Below, piece after piece: positions 44,664 to 52,516 of a stretch of 64,000 nucleotides of DNA (the stretch's first letter is position 1; every line of letters begins with the position of its first letter). The position numbers were made by a program, and so were the translations under genes. A model generated the notes under the pieces. That model worked only from the letters and a program-made list of their open reading frames with translations, searched no databases and was not told where the DNA came from. The stretch comes from Skermanella pratensis (GTDB lineage: Bacteria > Pseudomonadota > Alphaproteobacteria > Azospirillales > Azospirillaceae): contig NZ_CP030265.1 in NCBI RefSeq assembly GCF_008843145.1, positions 2,776,001 to 2,840,000 on the forward strand, given 5' to 3'.

Positions 44664-45515
44664 ATGAAGCTGTTGCGCTATGGCCCGCCCGGAGCGGAGA
44701 AGCCCGGTATCCTGGACGCCGAAGGGCGCATCCGCGACCTGTCCGGCGTGATCGACGACATCGGGCCGGCGACGCTGGACGATGCCTCGCTCGATCGCCT
44801 GCGCGCGATCGACCCGGCGACGCTGCCGCTGGTGGAGGGCGATCCCCGCATCGGCCCGTGCGTCGGCAACGTGTCGAAGTTCCTGTGCATCGGCCTGAAC
44901 TATGCCGACCACGCCGCGGAATCCAACCTGCCGGTTCCCCCGGAACCGGTGATGTTCATGAAGGCGCCGTCGGCCATTTGCGGCCCGAACGACACCGTGA
45001 TCATTCCCAAGAACAGCACCAAGCCGGATTGGGAAGTCGAGCTGGGCATCGTGATCGGCAAGAAGGCCCAGTATGTCGAGGAAGCCGACGCGCTGGATTA
45101 TGTGGCGGGCTACTGCGTGGTCAACGACGTGTCCGAGCGGGCTTTCCAGATCGAGCGGTCCGGCCAGTGGGTGAAGGGCAAGAGCGCCGACACCTTCGGC
45201 CCGATCGGCCCCTGGATGGTCACCCGGGACGAGGTCCCCGACCCGCAGAAGCTGAAGCTGTGGCTGGAGATCGACGGCAAGCGGTTCCAGGACGGCACGA
45301 CCGAGACCATGGTCTACGGCGTGCGGCACCTGGTGCATTACTGCAGCCAGTTCATGACCCTGCTGCCGGGCGACATCATCTCGACCGGCACGCCGCCGGG
45401 CGTCGGCATGGGGCAGAAGCCGCAGGTGTGGCTGAAGCCGGGCAACACCATGCGCCTGGGCGTCGAAGGTCTGGGCGAGCAGGTCCAGAAGGTCGAGGCC
45501 TACTCGGGCAAGTGA
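44664..45515 (+). CDS. Fumarylacetoacetate hydrolase-family enzyme (2,4-diketo-3-deoxy-L-fuconate hydrolase-like)
   Basis: This 283-aa enzyme has the FAH fold and metal site: LCIGLNYADHAAES, DWEVELGIVIGKKA, and DIISTGTPPGVG, with an N-terminal ~60-residue domain. Members cleave C-C bonds or hydrolyse 2,4-diketo acids; this length and the MKLLRYG start fit the L-fuconate/L-rhamnonate pathway hydrolases. With the UxaA-type dehydratase upstream it likely belongs to an aldonate breakdown route. The exact sugar is unproven. Confidence 0.88.
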   Translation: MKLLRYGPPGAEKPGILDAEGRIRDLSGVIDDIGPATLDDASLDRLRAIDPATLPLVEGDPRIGPCVGNVSKFLCIGLNYADHAAESNLPVPPEPVMFMKAPSAICGPNDTVIIPKNSTKPDWEVELGIVIGKKAQYVEEADALDYVAGYCVVNDVSERAFQIERSGQWVKGKSADTFGPIGPWMVTRDEVPDPQKLKLWLEIDGKRFQDGTTETMVYGVRHLVHYCSQFMTLLPGDIISTGTPPGVGMGQKPQVWLKPGNTMRLGVEGLGEQVQKVEAYSGK

Positions 45516-45530
45516 CGGCCCGCCGCCGCT

Positions 45531-46118
45531 TCAGCCCCCGGGCGGGTTGAAGCGGATCAGGGCCCGGCGGGGCAGGAACCGCGGGTTGTTCCGCTGGCGT
45601 TCGGAGAAGGGCGTCAGCGGGTCCCTGTCCACGTTCGGGTTCTCCGACACGATGCCGGTGGTGCGGAAGTCGAAGAAGCTGGCGTTGATGGTGAAGTCGG
45701 GCAGGCGCCAGACGATCCGGAGGGATGCCGGGACCGCGATATCGCCTTCCCGCGCCGTCTGTTCCGGTTCGCCGAAACGGTCGGTCAGCACCTGGACGAT
45801 GTCGTCGAACACCATCGGCGTCGCCTGCCGGCCGCGCCTCTCCAGCAGGATCTGGCCGAGGCCGCCGGTTTTCCGGTCGATCTGGAGAAAGGCGCGGAAC
45901 GGGATTCCGCCGACCTCGACATGCTCGACGGTGGTTTCCGAATAGTAGCGCCCGAAGTCCCAACGGCCGGGCAGGGTGTTCGCGGATCGGCCCAGGGCGT
46001 CCGAAAGCTCGGCCGGGCTCATGCCCCAGCGGACGCTCCGCAGGGTGTCGAGGTCGGCGGCCGGGGCGGAGTGGAGGGACGACGCCAGCAGGACCGCGGC
46101 GGCCAGGCGGGCGATCAT
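45531..46118 (-). CDS. Exported hypothetical protein, 195 aa
   Basis: The protein has a signal peptide (about 1-20, ending APAA) followed by a small folded domain (DLDTLRSVRWGMSPAELSDA; later RIVWRLPDFTINASFFDFRT). The SVRWGMS-PAEL pattern is seen in exported bacterial proteins of unknown function. Its start overlaps the stop of the S10 peptidase gene by 4 nt, so the two are cotranscribed and may act together in the envelope. Confidence 0.72.
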   Translation of the reverse strand: MIARLAAAVLLASSLHSAPAADLDTLRSVRWGMSPAELSDALGRSANTLPGRWDFGRYYSETTVEHVEVGGIPFRAFLQIDRKTGGLGQILLERRGRQATPMVFDDIVQVLTDRFGEPEQTAREGDIAVPASLRIVWRLPDFTINASFFDFRTTGIVSENPNVDRDPLTPFSERQRNNPRFLPRRALIRFNPPGG

Positions 46119-47674
46119 CGCCGGTTCCCGCCCGAGTTCTCGTAGAAGCGGCCCACGTCCCCGTTCATCAGGCGTCGTTCGTCGGGCCGCATATACATCA
46201 TGTGGCCGCCCTGGTAGGTCTTGACCGCAAGGTTCTCCTTGACCTCGGGCGGCAGGCGGAGCTGGTCGATCAGCCAGCGCGACGCCAGGTAGGGCGTGAC
46301 CAGGTCGGCGATCCCGTGGGTCACCAGCACATGCATGTCGGGATTGACCGCCAGCGCCTCCTGAAGCTCATCGGTCGCGCCGACATAGCCCTGACGGCCG
46401 AGGTCCCAGTTCCACTCGCCCGAGACGCGGCGGTTCAGCAGGCGGTAGGGGGTTTCGGTCTCGAATCCCAGTTCGGTTCGCACATAGTCGTTGAACACGG
46501 CGGAGTAGGGCGCGATCAGAGCATCCAGGAATGGGTCGGACCCGACGGACTGGCGTTCCGGGCTGGGGTCCGGCGTCCGGATCGTGCCGTCGTAGAGGCT
46601 GACCACCCGCCCCGGCTCCTGCGGCATCTCCTTGGCGAAGAGCTGGATCGGCAGCTTGGCGCGGAACCGCTCCACCACCTGGGCCGGCAGGCCGGTCAGG
46701 CGGGCGACATGGGCGTGGAAGGCCTTGGCCTCTTCGCTTCCGGGTTCGCGCATCGAGGCGAGACCGACGAGATAGCCGTCCAGCGCGAAGCGTTCCACCT
46801 CCTCCAGGGGTGTCCCGTCGCCCCGGCCGAGCGCCTGGGCCGAGGCCGCCATGGAGGGCAGGGTCATCGCCCAGCCGAGCAGGTCGAAGTCGCCGCCGCG
46901 CAGCAGCGAGAACTCCAGCGCCGGGGAGACCAGCACCAGCCCGTTCAGGGCGATCCCATAGTCGCGCTGGAGCTGGCGGGCCATCAGGACGGCCCGGAAG
47001 CCACCGTAGCTTTCGCCGGCCAGGTATATGGGCGACGCCCAGCGGGCATTGCGGGTCAGCCAGAGCCTGACGATCTCCGACATGCTGGAGACGTCGCCCT
47101 GGACGCCCAGGAAACGCTTCTCGGCGTCGTCCTCCTTGCCGGTGGCGCGGGAGAAGCCGGTGCCGACGGGATCGACAAACACAAGGTCGGTGAAGTCCAG
47201 CCAGCTTTCCGGGTTGTCCTGAAGGCGGGCCGGCGGGCGGGTCAGGGTGCCGTCGGGATTGGTCACAAGCACCTTGGGCCCGACGACGCCCAGATGCAGG
47301 AAGGCCGAGGCGGCGCCGGGGCCGCCGTTGAACAGGAAGGTCACCGGGCGGGTGGCACGGTCCGCATCCAGCGCGGTATAGGAGGCGACGAAGATGCTGG
47401 CGGTCGTCTCGCCCCGGCCGTTGACGATCGGCATCATCTCCGCCGTGGCGGTATAGTCGAGCCGGCGGCCGGGCAGGTCGAGCGTCATCTCCCTGCGGGC
47501 GGGAGCGGGGGTCGATGCCGGGCCGGGGACCGGAGCTGTGGCCTGCTCCGTTTCCTCGGGCGGGGGCGGCGGCATTTCCTGGGCAGGGGCCGGCGAGCCG
47601 GCCAGCAGCCAAGCGGCCGTCAGGGCGGCGGCAAAAAAGGGCCGACGGGGAAGTGATGGCAAGTTCTGGAACAT
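46115..47674 (-). CDS. S10 family serine carboxypeptidase
   Basis: This 519-aa exported enzyme starts with a signal peptide (about 1-32, ending APAQ) and a Pro/Glu-rich linker. The S10 triad is complete: Ser in LAGESYGGFRA, Asp in THGIADLVTPY and His in YQGGHMMYMRP. LFNGGPGAASAFLHLG is the oxyanion segment. Bacterial members remove C-terminal residues from peptides in the periplasm. It is divergent from the PpiC gene that opens the peptide system, so a role in trimming that peptide is possible but speculative. Confidence 0.9.
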   Translation of the reverse strand: MFQNLPSLPRRPFFAAALTAAWLLAGSPAPAQEMPPPPPEETEQATAPVPGPASTPAPARREMTLDLPGRRLDYTATAEMMPIVNGRGETTASIFVASYTALDADRATRPVTFLFNGGPGAASAFLHLGVVGPKVLVTNPDGTLTRPPARLQDNPESWLDFTDLVFVDPVGTGFSRATGKEDDAEKRFLGVQGDVSSMSEIVRLWLTRNARWASPIYLAGESYGGFRAVLMARQLQRDYGIALNGLVLVSPALEFSLLRGGDFDLLGWAMTLPSMAASAQALGRGDGTPLEEVERFALDGYLVGLASMREPGSEEAKAFHAHVARLTGLPAQVVERFRAKLPIQLFAKEMPQEPGRVVSLYDGTIRTPDPSPERQSVGSDPFLDALIAPYSAVFNDYVRTELGFETETPYRLLNRRVSGEWNWDLGRQGYVGATDELQEALAVNPDMHVLVTHGIADLVTPYLASRWLIDQLRLPPEVKENLAVKTYQGGHMMYMRPDERRLMNGDVGRFYENSGGNRR

Positions 47675-47838
47675 CCGGGACCTTCGCTGACTGGCTGCGA
47701 CGACTGGCTCGTGGGTGCTTCAACCTTCCGGGGTGCGGGATGATCCGCCGATCCGGTCACAATGAAGTAACTAATTTGAGCTAAAAACATCTGGATGCGC
47801 TTCGAGGACGTCCAAGAAAATCATTCTTCTGGTGGAAC

Positions 47839-48588
47839 ATGGAACTTGGCACTGCGGTAACCACCGTCAAAGGCGATCCGATCACGGTTGCCGACGTGAT
47901 TCTTCACCTCAAGGCCAAGGGAACCTTCCGTACCGCGATCTATGAAATCATCGAGCGGCGGGTGGTCGAGTACAAGCTGGAGGAACATGGCGTCAGCCTG
48001 ACCGACGCCGAGATCGAGGAGCGGGTCCATGGCCGCAAGACGATGCTGGCGCTGTGGGACGAGAACGCCTTCGCCTCCTATCTCAAGCATTTCGGCCTGA
48101 CGCGGGAGCAGTGGCTGGATACCCTGGCGGCCGACATGCGGCGCGAGCGGCTGCGCGATCTTGTGGTGACCAAGGACCTGGTTCAGAACCACTACCGCCA
48201 GAACAGCGCCCGCTTCACGTCGGTCTCGATCGCGCGGATCGCCTGCCGCACCCGGGCCGACGCGGAGCGCGCCCTGGCGGCGGTCGGCGCCCGGCAGGCG
48301 GATTTCGTCGAGCTGGCGCGGCTCTACTCGGTCGACGACAACACGAAGCTGAGCGGCGGCTACATTGGCAACCTGAAGCGCGGCATGCTGCCGACCGAGG
48401 TGGACGAGCGCGCATTCGCCTGCGACGAGAACGAGATCATCGGCCCGTTCTCCGAAAACGGACTGTGGACCATCTACAAGGTCTATTCGCGGACCGTGAC
48501 CAAGCTGAACGACGCCCTGACGAAGCAGATCAAGGACCACATCTTCGAGGAGTGGCTGCGCCATCAGGTCTGCGTCGCGCCGGCCTGA
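47839..48588 (+). CDS. Cytosolic PpiC/parvulin-type peptidyl-prolyl isomerase, peptide-maturation type
   Basis: The 249-aa protein has a SurA-like helical N-terminus (about 1-110: IYEIIERRVVEYKLEEHGVS) and a C-terminal PpiC domain (about 125-225: SIARIACRTRADAERALAAV, LSGGYIGNLKRGMLPTEVDE). It has no signal peptide, unlike SurA or PpiD, so it should act in the cytosol. PpiC-related proteins of this kind occur in some ribosomal-peptide and type I secretion clusters. It precedes the HlyD gene by 1 nt. It may hold the precursor peptide unfolded for modification or export. Confidence 0.82.
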   Translation: MELGTAVTTVKGDPITVADVILHLKAKGTFRTAIYEIIERRVVEYKLEEHGVSLTDAEIEERVHGRKTMLALWDENAFASYLKHFGLTREQWLDTLAADMRRERLRDLVVTKDLVQNHYRQNSARFTSVSIARIACRTRADAERALAAVGARQADFVELARLYSVDDNTKLSGGYIGNLKRGMLPTEVDERAFACDENEIIGPFSENGLWTIYKVYSRTVTKLNDALTKQIKDHIFEEWLRHQVCVAPA

Positions 48589-48589
48589 C

Positions 48590-50011
48590 ATGGGCAACCG
48601 GGATCGGGGCCGTTCCGTGGCACCGGCGAAGGCCTCGAAACCCGCCAGGAAGCGGGCACCGCCGAAACCGGCCGGCAAGCGTCCGGCCACGCGGTCGCGG
48701 GACGAGGACCGGCATCCGCTGAAGGCCGCGACGCTGCTGTTCTCCTCGCCCAACCCGCTGTTCCGCGCCCCGGTCTATATTCTGTTCTTCACGCTTCTGG
48801 GAATGCTGATCTATTCCTTCTTCGCGTCGAAGGACACGATGGTGGAGGCGCCGCTGATGCTCCAGCGTCAGGCCATGGTGATCCAGGCGGTCGGCGGCGG
48901 CTTGGTGGAGGCGGTGGAGGCCGGCGAGAACGCGGCGGTGTTCGCCGGCGACCCGCTCGCCACGATCCAGGAAAAGATCCGGGCGGCGACCACGCCCGAG
49001 TAGGAGGCGATGCAGCGCCAGATCGCCGACCTGCAGCAGCAGGAGCGGGAAGCGGCCAAGGAGTACGATTTCCGCCTGGGACAGCTGGAATTGGACCGGC
49101 TGAACCTGGAGCGGCGCCGCGCCACCGAGCAGGGGGCGATCGACAACCGCATCCGCCAGATCGAGATCCAGCTCCAGATCATGCAGCGGAACCGCCAGGG
49201 CATCGACGAGGACTTGGCGAACGCCCGGCAGGACCTGGGTGTCCGGCAGCAGCTCTATGCCATGCGCGACATTCCGCAGGTCGAGCTTCAGCGCGCCCAG
49301 ACCCGGGTCAGCGACCTTCAGCGCGCCCAGGTGAACGCGGAATCCGACATACAGAACGTCAGGCTGGCGCTGGAGACGGCGCGGGGCGAGCGGGTCCAGA
49401 TGGCGCAGACCTTCTCCCAGTCCCGGCTGGAGAACGAGATCGAGAACCTGAAGAGCGCCAGGCAGCGCGACCAGGCACTGATCCGCGACCGTATCGACGA
49501 GTTGACCAACCGCCTGCTGGAGTCCCGCACGCTGGTTCCGGGCGTCCGCTACGACGGGGAGAAGGCGCTCTACAGCAGCGTCGTGGACGGCGTGGTCACG
49601 GCGGTCCATGTCCAGCGCGGCACGATCATCAATCCGGGCATGCCGATGTTCACCATGGTGCGGAACACGGCGCCGCTGGAAGCCCATGTGCTGATCAAGA
49701 ACCGCGACATCGGCCGGATCAGGCGCGGCCAGCGGGTGCAGATCAAGTATTTCGCTTATCCAGGTGACGATTACGGCGTTCAGAACGGCATCGTCGCGGA
49801 CATCGCGGCCAAGCCGGACAGTCAGCCAGGCGGGCAGTCCATGTACCAGGTCAAGGTGGCGCTGGAACGCGAGACGGTGACCGGGCTGAACGGCGTGACC
49901 AAGACCCTGGAAATCGGCCTGGAGGGTACCGCGGAGATCAAGACTGGGGAGAAGCGCCTGATCGAGATCCTGTTCGCCCCGGCCTCCCGGTTCTTCCAGA
50001 AGGAGGAGTGA
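48590..50011 (+). pseudogene. HlyD-family membrane fusion protein interrupted by an in-frame TAG
   Basis: The frame encodes about 472 residues of a type I secretion adaptor. In order it has a basic cytosolic N-terminus, one membrane helix (about 60-80: YILFFTLLGMLIYSFF), half of a lipoyl domain, a long coiled coil (about 145-305), the other lipoyl half (LYSSVVDGVVTAVHVQRGTI) and a beta-barrel (QRVQIKYFAYPGDDYGVQNG). At 49001-49003 TAG follows TTPE, in frame; one base change would restore a sense codon such as CAG or AAG. GGAGG and ATG directly follow, so the rest might be re-initiated, though the spacing is short. Whether the stop is real or an error needs checking. Confidence 0.85.
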
Positions 50012-50041
50012 GGCTAGCGGTCCGGCACAGTGATTTCAGTC

Positions 50042-50153
50042 GGTGCATCGCAGGTCGGACTCGGCTGAAGGCCGACGCCGACACCATGGCCGGAGCTTCG
50101 GTGCAACGCGTCGGCGTTCGCTCTTGCGGGCGAAGGCCGACCTATCGCACTCC
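50042..50153. repeat. Imperfect inverted repeat, REP/BIME-like, between convergent genes
   Basis: The left half (50042-50082) carries GCATCGCAGGTCGG. On the opposite strand the right half (50109-50153) carries the related GCGATAGGTCGG; each half also contains GAAGGCCGAC. The right half alone folds into a 12-bp stem with one mismatch (GTCGGCGTTCGC against GCGAAGGCCGAC). The pattern and position match dispersed REP-type elements. No second copy was noticed in this window. Confidence 0.5.
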
Positions 50154-50169
50154 GCGCCGCGTGACTTAC

Positions 50170-51138
50170 CTAAGCCGCCGCCTCCAGCGTGCCGGTCCGG
50201 GCGAACGCGACGAGATAGCGGGCGAGGGCGCCGAACACGGTGTGGCGGTGCTCGGGCGGCAGCCACATGACGAACGGGCCGGGATTGCAGTCGAGATATG
50301 TCAGCTTGCCGTCGTCATCCAGGATGGCATCCCAGGCGGCGTAGTGCAGACCCAGGGCTTGGTTGGCCCGGACGATGGCGGCCTCCTCCGCCGGGTCCAG
50401 GGTCACCGGCTCGAAGCCGCGGGTCGCGGTCCGCGAGTCGACGCCGTCGGCCAGGATGCGGAGCGGCAGCACGACCCGGTCTCCGACGATGTGGATGCGG
50501 ATGGTGGAGCCGGGCACGCGATGCTGGAACAGCGCCGGGCACAGCAGCAGCTCGTCCAGCCGCGCGCGATCCTCGGCCGTGACGCTGCGGGTGGAACCGA
50601 CGCCGATGGCGGGCTTGACCACCGCCTCCCCGACCTCGTCCAGGAAGCGCGCCGCCTCGTCCGGGCAGCTCGTGCTGAGCGACCGCGGCGCTCGGAAGCC
50701 GGCGGCGCGCAGCTTCTCGTAAAACTGGCCCTTGCTGTTGTGGTCGACATAGGCGGAGGTCAGCCGGTTGATCACCAGTCGCCCCGTCATGTGAAGATGC
50801 TCGAAGAAGCCGTAGGTCGCCGCGTTCAGCGCCTGTTCCTGGATGTAGGACACGCGGTACTCGGAATAGGTCGCCTCGTTCAGCACCGGTGGCAGGACGG
50901 GCAGGGTGCGCGGCGCCGTGCAGCGGATATGGACGGCCCGGATATCGCCGAAATCCACGTCGCCCCAGCGCGATGCAGCGGCGGAACCCGGCGCCCCGAT
51001 CCCGACCGTCGGCTTGCCCGGCCGCCCGATCTGGATGTCCATGACGACCGGCTCGGCGCCCAGCGCAGTCACCTCGGCGGCGATCTCGGCGATCTGGGCG
51101 CTGTCTTGGTTGGCGAACAGGGCGATCTTCGCAGTCAT
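50170..51138 (-). CDS. ATP-grasp ligase, probable peptide-modifying enzyme
   Basis: The 322-aa protein has the ATP-grasp layout. The pre-ATP-grasp domain (1-110) ends in LVINRLTSAYVDHNSKGQFY. The lid region has EAVVKPAIGVGSTRS, the central sheet PALFQHRVPGSTIRIHIVGD, and the metal-binding end YAAWDAILDDDGKLTYLDCN with the Asp and Asn expected to hold magnesium. Relatives (RimK, MvdD/MdnC, graspetide synthetases) join carboxylates to amines or hydroxyls on peptides. The gene starts 33 nt after the stop of the Gly/Ser-rich peptide gene on the same strand. By inference it modifies that peptide, perhaps by ester or amide cross-links. I start at the ATG at 51138. Confidence 0.8.
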   Translation of the reverse strand: MTAKIALFANQDSAQIAEIAAEVTALGAEPVVMDIQIGRPGKPTVGIGAPGSAAASRWGDVDFGDIRAVHIRCTAPRTLPVLPPVLNEATYSEYRVSYIQEQALNAATYGFFEHLHMTGRLVINRLTSAYVDHNSKGQFYEKLRAAGFRAPRSLSTSCPDEAARFLDEVGEAVVKPAIGVGSTRSVTAEDRARLDELLLCPALFQHRVPGSTIRIHIVGDRVVLPLRILADGVDSRTATRGFEPVTLDPAEEAAIVRANQALGLHYAAWDAILDDDGKLTYLDCNPGPFVMWLPPEHRHTVFGALARYLVAFARTGTLEAAA

Positions 51139-51171
51139 TCCAGGCATCCCCGCATGGTCGTCGCCGACCGG

Positions 51172-51429
51172 TCAGAAGCTGATGTCGATGGAACCGATGG
51201 CGGTATTGTCGGCGGCCGATCCGCCCAGCGCGCCGCCCGCGGCGGAGGAGGAATAAGCGTCGCCCCCGGACCCGAAGGCGTCGGCCTGGCCGAAGGAGGC
51301 ACCGAATGCGCCGCCGGCCAATCCCGAACCCGACCCCGCGCCGCCGATCCCGGCCGAGCCGGATTGGGCATGCCCGAAGGCGTCGCCGCCGGACTTCCCG
51401 TTCTGGTCGAAGTTCAGATCAGTGCTCAT
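51172..51429 (-). CDS. Gly/Ser/Ala-rich 85-aa peptide, candidate precursor of the ATP-grasp system
   Basis: The 85-residue product starts MSTDLNFDQNGKSGGDAFGH and ends AADNTAIGSIDISF. About two thirds of it is Gly, Ala or Ser. It has no Cys, Pro or Arg, and one Lys and one His. SGGDA[FY] occurs twice (13-18 and 54-59), with QADAFGSG between. Ser, Thr and Asp residues suited to ATP-grasp cross-linking are spread through it. An AGGGAG precedes the ATG at 51429; a longer in-frame reading lacks a ribosome-binding site. The ligase gene follows 33 nt on. It could instead be a structural or adhesive peptide, but its context fits a ribosomally made, modified peptide. Confidence 0.7.
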   Translation of the reverse strand: MSTDLNFDQNGKSGGDAFGHAQSGSAGIGGAGSGSGLAGGAFGASFGQADAFGSGGDAYSSSAAGGALGGSAADNTAIGSIDISF

Positions 51430-51741
51430 GGACAAACTCCCTGCCGCCATGCCGTCGCCATCCCGTGCCCCGCTTGCAACCAAGAGGAAATTTGCGGCCG
51501 CGCGCGTATGTCGTGGCGGGTACTGTGCCAATCGATGTACCATTTGTTGCGGGTTTCGTCCATGGCTTCGTCCGGGAGGGCGCCCTCGTCCGAGAGTCCC
51601 TGGACGGTTCCACCCCAACGGAGCACCGTTACAGCCAATTTTATATTTATCTTGAGTCGCTTGGACGGGAATGACATTAACTCAGGGTGGACCGGGCTGC
51701 CTCGCGAAGGGCGCTGGACCCCGATCAGGATGATTTCTTGA
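51430..51741. other. Divergent intergenic region between the peptide gene and the PP2C gene
   Basis: These 312 nt carry the likely promoters of the peptide-ligase pair (minus) and the PP2C gene (plus). A sigma-54-like site lies at 51514-51530. The right part (51600-51680) is AT-rich compared with the flanks. No coding frame is supported. Confidence 0.45.
51514..51530 (-). promoter_or_regulatory. Candidate sigma-54 promoter for the peptide gene
   Basis: On the minus strand TGGCAC (51530-51525) gives a perfect -24 box. GG and GC are spaced by 10 nt as required, but the -12 box reads CCGCC instead of TTGCA. Transcription would start about 75 nt before the peptide ATG. The element is partly symmetric, so a plus-strand reading toward PP2C (TGGCGG, GTGCC) also fits loosely. 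A sigma-54 activator is encoded in the same cluster. Confidence 0.35.
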
Positions 51742-52503
51742 ATGACAGGCATCACTCCCCGCTCAGTTCGATATGCCGGCCTCACGGATGTCGGCCGCGT
51801 CCGCTCCCAGAACGAGGACTCGTTCCAGATCGATCCGGACCTCGGCCTCGTGCTCGTGGCGGACGGCATGGGCGGCCATGTCGGCGGCGACATCGCCAGC
51901 CGGACCGCGATCGAAGCGGTGAACGACTTCATCCTTGAATACGAACCGGTGCCGGACCGCCTCGATCGGACCGGAACCGAGGGATCGATCGAGATCGTCC
52001 GCACCGCGGTCCACCGGGCGAACCAGCGGATCGTCGGCCTGAACCACGAGCGCGGCCTGCCGGACAACCGCGGGATGGGCACGACGATCGTCGGTTTCTG
52101 GCTGCCGTCGGGCTTGTCCCCGGCCATCGTCTTCCATGTCGGCGACAGCCGGCTGTACCGGCTGCGCGGCGGGCGGCTGGACCAGATCACCCATGACCAC
52201 AGCCTGTATCAGGCGTGGGTCGATGCGGGAAGGTCCGGCGCCCCGCCGAACCGCAACATCATCATGCGGGCGCTGGGCGTCGCGGACGACGCCGAGGCCG
52301 ATGTCTCCATCCAGGAGACCCGGGCGGGCGACACTTTCCTGCTGTGTTCCGACGGCCTGAACGGCATGGTTCCCGACGACACGATCATCGACATACTGAT
52401 CGAGCCGCTGGCGCCGGAGGAGGCCTGCCGCCGTCTGATCGCGGAGGCGAACGCCCATGGCGGCCGGGACAACGTGACCGTGGCGCTGGTCCGGTTCGAC
52501 TGA
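51742..52503 (+). CDS. PP2C-family (PPM) protein serine/threonine phosphatase
   Basis: This 253-aa soluble phosphatase has the bacterial Stp/PppA motif set: TDVGRVRSQNEDSF, VLVADGMGGHVGGDIAS, FHVGDSRLYRLRGG, LLCSDGLNGMVPDD and GGRDNVTVALVRFD, with all metal-binding Asp residues kept. It would dephosphorylate Ser/Thr on partner proteins. Two FHA-domain proteins, which read phosphothreonine, are encoded next to it, but no Ser/Thr kinase gene is in the window. It is divergent from the peptide gene and convergent with the cyclase-FHA gene. Confidence 0.92.
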   Translation: MTGITPRSVRYAGLTDVGRVRSQNEDSFQIDPDLGLVLVADGMGGHVGGDIASRTAIEAVNDFILEYEPVPDRLDRTGTEGSIEIVRTAVHRANQRIVGLNHERGLPDNRGMGTTIVGFWLPSGLSPAIVFHVGDSRLYRLRGGRLDQITHDHSLYQAWVDAGRSGAPPNRNIIMRALGVADDAEADVSIQETRAGDTFLLCSDGLNGMVPDDTIIDILIEPLAPEEACRRLIAEANAHGGRDNVTVALVRFD

Positions 52504-52516
52504 CTGGCGGCCGGGT

